DNA of 64,000 nt, taken from the NCBI RefSeq assembly GCF_000960475.2, contig NZ_JZDQ02000006.1, forward strand, positions 1 through 64,000, written 5' to 3'. Positions 57,239 through 64,000 of the stretch are shown piece after piece (within the stretch, counting starts at the first letter, position 1; each line of letters opens with the position of its first letter). Origin of the DNA: Nocardioides luteus (GTDB lineage Bacteria; Actinomycetota; Actinomycetes; Propionibacteriales; Nocardioidaceae). Both the position numbers and the translations under genes were made by a program. A model generated the notes under the pieces. The model was not told where the DNA came from and made no database searches. It saw only the letters and a program-made list of their open reading frames with translations.

Positions 57239-59083
57239 TTAACCAAGCGAGGTCGCGTCGTTGGCGAGCGGAAGGACCAATGAGACGCGAGTGCCGGTGC
57301 CGGGCTCCGAGCGGAGCGTGACGCGGCCGTCGTGGCGACGCGCGACCCGGTCGACGATGCTCAGCCCGAGGCCGACGCCCTTCCGGCCGCCGATCGCCTG
57401 GCTGGTCCCGCGGTAGAACTCGGTGAACACCTGCATCTGCTCGGCCGCGGGGATGCCGACCCCGTTGTCGGTCACCGAGATCGCCGCCTCGCTGGCGCTC
57501 TCGACGATGTAGAGCCGGACGTGGCCGCCGCGGTGTGTGTAGACGAGCGCGTTGTCGACCAGGCGGAGGATCGCCGCCTTGATCTCGCTGCGGTCGCCCA
57601 GCACGTAGACGCTGCGAGAGGGCACGTCGATGCTCATCTCGATGCCACGCTTCTCGGACTCGTACGTCCTCTGCTCGTAGATCTCCTGCAGGAGCGAGGT
57701 CAGGTCGACGTGGGCCAGGGCCGGCCGCGACGAGGGGTCGGAGAAGCGGGAGAACAGCAGCAGGTCGTCGACCATCGCGACCAGCTGGTCGGACCGGCTG
57801 ATCAGGTTGCCGACCTGCTGGAACCAGGTCGTGGACCCGCGGTCCTCGTGGCGCATCGCGTCGATGCCGGTGGTGAGGGCCGTGAGCGGGTTGTGCAGCT
57901 CCTGGGCGACGGACTCGATGAGCCGGCTGTGCACCTTGTCGGCGGTGGCGAGCCGCTGGGCGAGGTCGCGCTCCTGGGTGTAGGCGTTGGAGGTGAGCAC
58001 GATGCGACCGAAGTCGCGACCGAACTCCATCGCGAGCCGCCCCTCGGCGTCGGTCCAGCGTGGCCGGCCCGAGCCGCGCAGCAGCACGAGATGGCCGAGC
58101 GCCGTGGTCTCGACGCCGATCGGCACGACCAGCAGCGAGTCGGCCTCGACCGCGTCGAGGAACTCGAGCCCGAGCCGCGCGTACTTCCTCTGCTCCGCGT
58201 CGCCGTGATGCAGCGCGTGGCGGAGCAGCTCGCGGTTGACGATGGCGTGCTGGCCGTCGTTCCACAGCCGAGTGGCCTGATAGGCCTGGCCGGCGGCGAT
58301 GTTGTTGCTGTCGGTGGCGTTCCAGCCGAGGCCGGGCGAGGCGTAGACCACCGACCCACCCTCGCCGTCCTGGGCCTGCACGTAGAGACCGTCGGCGTCG
58401 AGACCTCGGCTCATCGCCTCCTGGGTCGCCTCGAGCACCCCGGTGAGGCCGAGCTGGGAGTTGGCCTCGCGCAGGAAGCTCTGGGCCTCGAGCAGGTTGT
58501 TGGCCCGCTCCTCGAGGTATTCGCGCTGCAGGGTCAGCAGCACCGCTCGCCTCGCCTGGCGGGCGAACCGGTTGAGGATCCGCTGCTGCCGCCGGCCGGG
58601 CCGGCGACCGTTGGTCGGCCGGTCGATCGAGAGTACGCCGACGAGCTCGCCGTTCTCGTCGTAGAAGGGAGCCAGGAGCTCGTCGAGCTGATGCCAGTCC
58701 TGCGGGTCCTTCAGGATGTCCTCGTCGGTGTCGGGGACCCAGTAGCCCTCCGCCTCACCGATGGTGTTCTTCTCGTGGGGGACGAACTTGATGTCGCCCC
58801 AGTCCTCGGACATGTCCAGCAGGTCGGTGACGACCGAGACCGGGAACCGGGTGCCGAGCATCTCGGCCACGGTCATGTCGCCGTCGACGGTGTGACCGGT
58901 CTCGTCCCCGTAGGCGGCGACGATCTCGAACTCGTCACCTCGCCGGATGTTGATGACGGCGGCGCCGAAGCCGACGAGCTCGGTGACGCCCTCGGCGATC
59001 AGCTGCAGACCGGGGTCCGGGGTCGGGTACGCCTCGGAGGCACCGTCTGGCACGTCCGGACCCTCTGGGGGCGTACTGGTCAT
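57239..59083 (-). CDS. GAF-domain histidine kinase 2, H-box lacks His
   Basis: 614 aa, same plan as its neighbours: two GAF-like regions, then HisKA/HATPase. The H-box reads V-A-Gln394-E-L-H-N-P-L, so the canonical His is Gln; a His at 397 is out of register. N-box RLVDNALVYTH, G1 DNGVGIP and G2 GVGLGLSIV are kept. ATG 59083 after GGCGGAGAAC. 140-bp gap to kinase 1 and 47-bp gap from kinase 3, so co-transcription is likely. Confidence 0.87.
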   Translation of the reverse strand: MTSTPPEGPDVPDGASEAYPTPDPGLQLIAEGVTELVGFGAAVINIRRGDEFEIVAAYGDETGHTVDGDMTVAEMLGTRFPVSVVTDLLDMSEDWGDIKFVPHEKNTIGEAEGYWVPDTDEDILKDPQDWHQLDELLAPFYDENGELVGVLSIDRPTNGRRPGRRQQRILNRFARQARRAVLLTLQREYLEERANNLLEAQSFLREANSQLGLTGVLEATQEAMSRGLDADGLYVQAQDGEGGSVVYASPGLGWNATDSNNIAAGQAYQATRLWNDGQHAIVNRELLRHALHHGDAEQRKYARLGLEFLDAVEADSLLVVPIGVETTALGHLVLLRGSGRPRWTDAEGRLAMEFGRDFGRIVLTSNAYTQERDLAQRLATADKVHSRLIESVAQELHNPLTALTTGIDAMRHEDRGSTTWFQQVGNLISRSDQLVAMVDDLLLFSRFSDPSSRPALAHVDLTSLLQEIYEQRTYESEKRGIEMSIDVPSRSVYVLGDRSEIKAAILRLVDNALVYTHRGGHVRLYIVESASEAAISVTDNGVGIPAAEQMQVFTEFYRGTSQAIGGRKGVGLGLSIVDRVARRHDGRVTLRSEPGTGTRVSLVLPLANDATSLG

Positions 59084-59130
59084 GAGTTCTCCGCCGAGAT
59101 GAAAATGCAACCCGTTCCCGGGGCGTAAGG

Positions 59131-61023
59131 TTAAACAATGGGCAGCGTCACACGGAATGTGCTTCCCACGCCAGGGGTGGAGTCGACCGATATCAGTCCG
59201 CCGCGGCGGCTGACGATCCGAGACACGATGGTCAGACCGAGGCCGGTGCCTGGCTGCTTGAGCGCTTTCGGGTTGGTCGAACGGAAGAATTCGGTGAAGA
59301 GCCGGTCCTGGTCCTCCGGCGAGATCCCGAGCCCGTGGTCGGTCACCCGGAGCTCGAACCAGCCCGGGCTGGTCCGCGTGCTCACGATGACCTGACCGCC
59401 CTCGGGGCTGTACTTGACCGCGTTGGTGACCAGGTTGATCACCACCCGGTCCAGGTCGCCGGGAGCCAGGGTCACGTAGACGTCGTCGGCCGGCATCTCG
59501 AAGACCAGCTCGTGGGCGTCGTTGGGAGGCATCTCGGCGCTGAGCTCGGTGTAGACCTCCTCGAGCACGCGCGCGACCTGGATCGGCACCGTGGTCGGCA
59601 GGTGGTCGGGGTCGGAGACCTTCGACAGCATCGCCAGGTCGGCCACGATCTTCTCGGTGCGGTCCCGGTTGCGCGTGAGCGCGGTCAGCACCTCGGCGTA
59701 CTCCTCCTCGGACTCCGCGTAGGGCAGCGACTCGATGTTCCACCGGAACGCGGAGAGCGGGTTCTTCAGCTCGTGGGCGACCGTCGCGATCAGCCGGCTC
59801 TTGTGGGCCTCGAGCTCGCGCAGGGAGTCGACCGCCGCCTTCTGCCGCAGGTAGGCCCTGGAGTTGTGGACCACGCGGCCGAAGTCGCGACCGAGGTCGG
59901 CGGCGGTGATCAGCTCGAGCTCGCTCCAGTGCGGCTTGTCGGGACCGCGGCAGAGGAGCATCGCTCCGTACCACGTCTGGCCGGAGCCGATCGGCACCCC
60001 GACGATCGAGCCGACCTTGTAGCGGCGGACCCAGTCGGTGATCTGCTGCTGCGCCGCCGGGTCGGGGTGAGGCAGCCGCTCGGCGCCCTCAGGGGTCTGG
60101 ACGGTGATGCTGCGCTGGTCCCACAGGTATTGCCCGTACTCGACCATGAACGGGCTGGTCAGGTCGTCGATCGGGAGCTTGAAGTCCTCCCGGTAGACCT
60201 TGGTGCGGATGCCCCGGCCGCCCGGCTTGGACATGTGCAGCCAGAAGTCGGTCAGGTCGAGCACGTCGACCAGCCCGGTGCTCAGCGAGTTGAGGATCTC
60301 GTCGGGGTCCAGCTCGCGCCCCGCGCGGCGGATCACGTCGCGGGCGGCCTCGGCGAGGCGTACCTGCTCGGAGAGCTCCTCACGCTCGAGGGCGAGCAGG
60401 ATCGCGCGCTGGGCCTGCATCGCGTGGCGGCCGAGCACGGCCCGCTTCTCCGGGTTGGGCCGGAGCCCGTCGGTCGGTACGTCGACGATCAGGGTCCCGC
60501 GGAGCCTGCCGGCGTCGTCGCGCAGCGGCGCGACCAGCAGGTCGAGCGGGTTCCAGGCGCCGACGGCGTCGATCGTCGTCATCTTCGGGATCCAGCCGTA
60601 CACATCGGCGTTCGGGTCCAGCCGCTCCGCCGGGACGAACTTGAAGATGCCCCAGTCGTCGGCGCGGGCGAGCTCGGCCTCGAGCTGCTCGATCGGGGTG
60701 GCGGTGCCGAGCAGGTCGGCGCGGGCGGAGTCCTGGCCCGAGACCACCGCCATGTGGAGGTGGCCGTCGGCCCGGGCCACGCTGATCGTGGCCATCTCGA
60801 AGCCCGCCAGCGCGGTCAGGCTGTCGGCGATCAGCTGGAGGTCGGAGAGGTCCTCGCCAGGGGTGAGCAGACCGCCGATCTCCGCCAGATCGGTGGTGAT
60901 CGTCGTCATGGTCGTGGTGAGGTCGCTTCTCGCCCGTTTTCCGCCGCCCAACGGTGGTGGGGCGAATCCCGGCGGCACCGTGAGTCGGTGACCACCGGCG
61001 GGTGGGGGCGCTGAAGAAGTCAT
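59131..61023 (-). CDS. GAF-domain histidine kinase 3, intact H-box
   Basis: 630 aa from ATG 61023 (MTSSAPP, like MTSTPPEG of kinase 2); 61089 and 60909 are possible starts. Two GAF-like regions, then VAHELKNPLSA with the phospho-accepting His417 in place. N-box NLVTNAVKYSPEGG, G1 DHGLGIS, G2 GTGLGLTIV. Soluble. It is first in the putative operon and the only member of the trio able to phosphorylate itself by the usual route. Divergent from purF. Confidence 0.88.
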   Translation of the reverse strand: MTSSAPPPAGGHRLTVPPGFAPPPLGGGKRARSDLTTTMTTITTDLAEIGGLLTPGEDLSDLQLIADSLTALAGFEMATISVARADGHLHMAVVSGQDSARADLLGTATPIEQLEAELARADDWGIFKFVPAERLDPNADVYGWIPKMTTIDAVGAWNPLDLLVAPLRDDAGRLRGTLIVDVPTDGLRPNPEKRAVLGRHAMQAQRAILLALEREELSEQVRLAEAARDVIRRAGRELDPDEILNSLSTGLVDVLDLTDFWLHMSKPGGRGIRTKVYREDFKLPIDDLTSPFMVEYGQYLWDQRSITVQTPEGAERLPHPDPAAQQQITDWVRRYKVGSIVGVPIGSGQTWYGAMLLCRGPDKPHWSELELITAADLGRDFGRVVHNSRAYLRQKAAVDSLRELEAHKSRLIATVAHELKNPLSAFRWNIESLPYAESEEEYAEVLTALTRNRDRTEKIVADLAMLSKVSDPDHLPTTVPIQVARVLEEVYTELSAEMPPNDAHELVFEMPADDVYVTLAPGDLDRVVINLVTNAVKYSPEGGQVIVSTRTSPGWFELRVTDHGLGISPEDQDRLFTEFFRSTNPKALKQPGTGLGLTIVSRIVSRRGGLISVDSTPGVGSTFRVTLPIV

Positions 61024-61159
61024 CGGGGCGATTATCCGGGAAGAGCGTCCCGGGCGGTAGGGCAGACGTGGATAGTTCTTTGCCATCATGATCCCGAGAC
61101 GTTCATGTGACCACTCTTACAGCACGGTCAAGGGTTCGGTGATCACCCGAGGGCGGCCT

Positions 61160-61165
61160 TACACT
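61160..61165 (+). promoter_or_regulatory. -10 box TACACT, leaderless purF
   Basis: TACACT ends 7 nt before the GTG at 61173. Confidence 0.5.
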
Positions 61166-61172
61166 CGATGCC

Positions 61173-62720
61173 GTGGTCAACCTCACCAGCTCAGGTAGGC
61201 ACGTGTCCCGACGTAAGGGTGGCGACGGCCGGCTCACCGCCGCCCTCGACCCCCACGACCAGGGTCCTCAGGACCACTGCGGAGTCTTCGGTGTGTGGGC
61301 GCCGGGCGAGGACGTCGCGAAGCTGACGTACTTCGGCCTGTACGCCCTGCAGCACCGTGGCCAGGAGTCGGCGGGTATCGCGGTCAGCAACGGACGCCAG
61401 ATCCTCGTCTACAAGGACATGGGCCTGGTCAGCCAGGTCTTCGACGAGCCGACCCTCGAGTCGCTCAAGGGCCACGTCGCCATCGGCCACGCCCGCTACT
61501 CCACCACCGGTGCCTCGGTGTGGGAGAACGCGCAGCCGATCTTCAAGCCGACGCCGGACGGCTCGGTCGCCCTCGGCCACAACGGCAACCTGATCAACGT
61601 CGCCGACATGCGCGCCGCGGTCGAGGTGCTGCCCGAGCACTCCGAGGGCCGCCACGCACCGGTGTCGACCAACGACACCTCGCTGCTGACCGAGCTGCTC
61701 GCCTACCACCCCGACTCCTCGCTGGAGGCGCGTGCGCTGGAGGTGCTGCCGACGATCCGCGGCGCCTTCTCGCTGGTGTGGATGAACGAGGACACCCTCT
61801 TCGCCGCGCGTGACCCGCAGGGGATCCGCCCGCTGGTGCTCGGCCGCCTCGACCGCGGCTGGGTGGTCGCCTCCGAGGACGCCGCGCTGGCCACCGTCGG
61901 CGCGAGCGTGGTCCGCGAGGTCGAGCCCGGCGAGATGATCATCATCGACGAGTCCGGTCTCCGTTCGGTGCGGTTCGCCGAGGCCGACCGCAAGGGCTGC
62001 GTCTTCGAGTACGTCTACCTGGCCCGCCCGGACGCCAACATCGCCGGCCGCAACGTCCACGAGTCCCGCGTCGAGATGGGCCGCGAGCTGGCTCGCGAGT
62101 TCCCGGTCGACGCCGACCTGGTCATCCCGGTGCCCGAGTCGGGCATCCCCGCGGCCACCGGCTACGCCCTGGAGAGCGGCCTGCCCTTCGGCCAGGCGTT
62201 CGTGAAGAACGGCTACGTGGGGCGCACCTTCATCCAGCCCTCCCAGACCCTGCGCCAGCTCGGCATCCGGCTCAAGCTGAACGTGCTCGAGCACATGGTG
62301 CGCGGCAAGAAGGTCGTCGTCGTCGACGACTCGATCGTCCGCGGCAACACCCAGCGCGCCCAGGTGCGGATGCTGCGTGAGGCCGGCGCCCTGGAGGTCC
62401 ACGTGCGGATCTCGTCGCCGCCGGTCAAGTGGCCCTGCTTCTACGGCATCGACTTCGCCACCCGCGCCGAGCTGATCGCCAACGGTCTCTCCGTCGACGA
62501 GATCGCCGCCTCGGTCGGCGCGGACTCGCTCGGATACATCTCCCTCGACGGGATGATCTCGGCGACCCGCCAGGAGCGCAGCGCGCTCTGCACGGCCTGC
62601 TTCACCGGCGAATACCCCGTAGAGCTGCCCGACGAGAGCATGCTCGGCAAGCACCTCCTCGAGGTCTCGCTGCAGTCCCCGACCGAGGGCAAGGCCCTTC
62701 CGGTCCTGAACAACCCGTGA
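61173..62720 (+). CDS. purF: Amidophosphoribosyltransferase
   Basis: 515 aa. Makes phosphoribosylamine from PRPP and glutamine, the committed step. A propeptide precedes the catalytic Cys in DHCGVFGVW, which becomes the N-terminus after cleavage. PRPP loop [13 protein letters not shown]. Cysteines for a 4Fe-4S cluster, as in the Bacillus enzyme, are seen in KGCVFEY, WPCFYG and CTACF. GTG 61173; GTG 61203 possible. Followed by purM after 14 bp. Confidence 0.96.
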   Translation: MVNLTSSGRHVSRRKGGDGRLTAALDPHDQGPQDHCGVFGVWAPGEDVAKLTYFGLYALQHRGQESAGIAVSNGRQILVYKDMGLVSQVFDEPTLESLKGHVAIGHARYSTTGASVWENAQPIFKPTPDGSVALGHNGNLINVADMRAAVEVLPEHSEGRHAPVSTNDTSLLTELLAYHPDSSLEARALEVLPTIRGAFSLVWMNEDTLFAARDPQGIRPLVLGRLDRGWVVASEDAALATVGASVVREVEPGEMIIIDESGLRSVRFAEADRKGCVFEYVYLARPDANIAGRNVHESRVEMGRELAREFPVDADLVIPVPESGIPAATGYALESGLPFGQAFVKNGYVGRTFIQPSQTLRQLGIRLKLNVLEHMVRGKKVVVVDDSIVRGNTQRAQVRMLREAGALEVHVRISSPPVKWPCFYGIDFATRAELIANGLSVDEIAASVGADSLGYISLDGMISATRQERSALCTACFTGEYPVELPDESMLGKHLLEVSLQSPTEGKALPVLNNP

Positions 62721-62734
62721 TCGGAGATCCATCA

Positions 62735-63802
62735 GTGAGCCAGACCGAGCCGACCAACGCGTACGCCGCAGCAGGTGTCGACATCCACGCCGGTGACCGC
62801 GCCGTGGATCTGATGAAGGTCTGGATCGAGAAGTCCCGGCGCCCCGAGGTGCTCGGCGGGGTCGGCGGCTTCGCCGGCCTCTTCGACGCGAGTGCCCTGA
62901 AGGCGTACGAGCGGCCGCTGCTGGCCACCTCGACCGACGGCGTCGGCACCAAGGTCGCGATCGCGCAGGCCCTGGACAAGCACGACACCATCGGGTTCGA
63001 CCTGGTCGGCATGGTCGTCGACGACCTCGTCGTCTGCGGCGCGGAGCCGCTGTTCATGACCGACTACATCGCCACCGGCAAGGTCGTCCCCGAGCGGGTC
63101 GCGGCGATCGTCAAGGGCATCGCGGAGGCCTGTGTCGAGGCCGGCTGTGCGCTGGTCGGCGGCGAGACCGCCGAGCACCCGGGTCTGCTGGCGGCCGACG
63201 AGTACGACGTGGCCGGTGCGGCCACGGGCGTCGTCGAGGCCTCCGGCCTGCTCGGCGCCGACCTGGTGAAGGCGGGCGACGTCGTCCTCGCCATGGAGGC
63301 CTCCGGCCTGCACTCCAACGGCTTCTCCCTGGTCCGCCACGTGCTGCTCAACTCCGGCGCCTACACGCTGGACGCGCAGATCGCCGAGTTCGGCCGTACG
63401 CTCGGTGAGGAGCTCCTCACCCCGACCCGCGTCTACGCCAAGGCCTGCCTCGAGCTGGCCCGTGGCACCCGGACCCACGCGATGTCCCACATCACCGGCG
63501 GCGGCCTGGCCGCCAACCTGGAGCGGGTCATGCCCGCGGAGCTCTCCGCGCGCATCGACCGCGCCACCTGGACCCCGGCACCCGTCTTCGACCTCGTCCG
63601 CCGCACCGGCTCCGTGGCCCTGCAGGACCTGGAGATGACCCTCAACTGCGGCGTCGGCATGGTCGCCCTGATCGACCCCGAGGACGTCGACGAGGCCGTC
63701 CGCATCCTCGCCGGCCACGACATCCGCGCCTGGGCCGCCGGTGAGGTCACCGACACGCCGGGTGGCAAGGTCGAGCTCACCGGGGCGTACGCGGGCTGGT
63801 GA
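62735..63802 (+). CDS. purM: AIR synthetase
   Basis: 355 aa. Cyclises FGAM to AIR with ATP. Signatures: TSTDGVGTKVAIA, DLVGMVVDDLVVCGAEPLF, GCALVGGETAEHPG and HITGGGLAANLERV. GTG 62735 with CGGAG 8 nt upstream, 14 bp after purF, so an operon. A cluster of hairpins follows the stop. Confidence 0.96.
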   Translation: MSQTEPTNAYAAAGVDIHAGDRAVDLMKVWIEKSRRPEVLGGVGGFAGLFDASALKAYERPLLATSTDGVGTKVAIAQALDKHDTIGFDLVGMVVDDLVVCGAEPLFMTDYIATGKVVPERVAAIVKGIAEACVEAGCALVGGETAEHPGLLAADEYDVAGAATGVVEASGLLGADLVKAGDVVLAMEASGLHSNGFSLVRHVLLNSGAYTLDAQIAEFGRTLGEELLTPTRVYAKACLELARGTRTHAMSHITGGGLAANLERVMPAELSARIDRATWTPAPVFDLVRRTGSVALQDLEMTLNCGVGMVALIDPEDVDEAVRILAGHDIRAWAAGEVTDTPGGKVELTGAYAGW

Positions 63803-63809
63803 GCTCGTA

Positions 63810-63835
63810 GGAATACCCGGTTAACCGGGTATTCC
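63810..63835. terminator. 26-bp perfect palindrome after purM
   Basis: Begins 8 bp after the purM stop; self-complementary over its full length. A partial copy at 63878-63896 could pair with it instead. Confidence 0.7.
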
Positions 63836-63871
63836 TGCACTTCTCAGGCATTGCAACACCTGAGAAGTGCA
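63836..63871. terminator. 13-bp hairpin after purM
   Basis: 63836-63848 pairs perfectly with 63859-63871 around a 10-nt loop, lying directly between the palindrome and its partial copy. Likely a bidirectional terminator for purM and the convergent gene. Confidence 0.7.
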
Positions 63872-63907
63872 GGCTTCACCGGTTGACCGGGTATCCCGCC
63901 CGCCCGA

Positions 63908-64000
63908 TCAGGCCTTGCGCACCTGCACGACCGCAGGCCGCGGGCCGCGGAAGTCGCCCTCGGCGGCGGTGCCCTCGACGTAGTCGGGGAAGTAGGAGTT
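63908..64000 (-). CDS. C-terminal fragment of unrecognised protein
   Basis: The window end cuts this minus-strand frame; only the last 30 residues are seen (NSYFPDYVEGTAAEGDFRG, then PRPAVVQVRKA and stop). G/C third-position bias is coding-like and the hairpins at 63810-63871 fit its 3' end. I do not recognise the family. Confidence 0.5.
   Translation of the reverse strand, partial: NSYFPDYVEGTAAEGDFRGPRPAVVQVRKA

Noticed and set aside
1..64000. CRISPR arrays, tRNA, rRNA, riboswitches
   Set aside because: I saw no regularly spaced repeats, cloverleaf with CCA-like end or known aptamer consensus; weakly structured RNAs could have been missed by eye.

Overview
High-GC actinobacterial chromosome, most like Nocardioidaceae (Nocardioides or a relative). 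The basis is a strong G/C third-position bias, frequent GTG starts, the frequent cgtacgc/gcgtacg word, and a backbone of purine genes in an order also found in other actinobacteria such as mycobacteria. No rRNA, tRNA, CRISPR array, transposase or prophage was recognised. The genus is an inference.

The backbone is nine de novo purine genes spread over about 57 kb: purA, purD, purB, purC, purS-purQ, purL and purF-purM, with lysS and a DUF3151 gene at the left. Between them are accessory blocks. 0.4-3.3 kb: GntR regulator, a soluble PDC/Cache protein and a DHA2 exporter. 12-16 kb: ECF sigma factor with an LCP protein, Nudix, MpaB-like oxygenase, a MhuD-type haem oxygenase and an ABM-membrane protein. 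16-19 kb: ArsR/MFS and a HIT-like/deaminase pair. 19-21 kb: beta-propeller protein and sulfotransferase. 22-28 kb: acyl-CoA ligase, a VSR/DUF559-like nuclease gene, an MFS and a flavin monooxygenase/TetR pair.

29-38 kb holds two paralogous secreted DUF1906 proteins bracketing a TetR/exporter pair, a YflT-like protein and a candidate type VII effector operon: an EspC-like protein, a WXG-RTX-M91 zinc protease, and two paralogous lipoproteins that may give immunity. 38-50 kb: Tat-exported sulfatase, purL, DUF2306, TetR, CAP protein, exporter with a MerR/SoxR-like box, ABC exporter and WYL regulator. 50-55 kb: GNAT, beta-lactamase fold, membrane protein, sterol-carrier-like protein, a second VSR-like nuclease gene and an M20 dipeptidase. 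55-61 kb: three tandem paralogous GAF histidine kinases, of which only one keeps the phospho-accepting histidine.

Three themes stand out. (1) Both VSR/DUF559-like nuclease genes sit between two copies of a long hairpin; the hairpin differs between the genes but matches within each pair, with a compensatory base-pair change in one. (2) The 33.5-37 kb operon looks like an undescribed RTX-metalloprotease type VII toxin with immunity lipoproteins. (3) The kinase trio pairs two H-box-dead proteins with one intact kinase. In addition, about twenty genes have a TAnnnT-like -10 box ending 6-8 nt before the start codon, suggesting widespread leaderless transcription.
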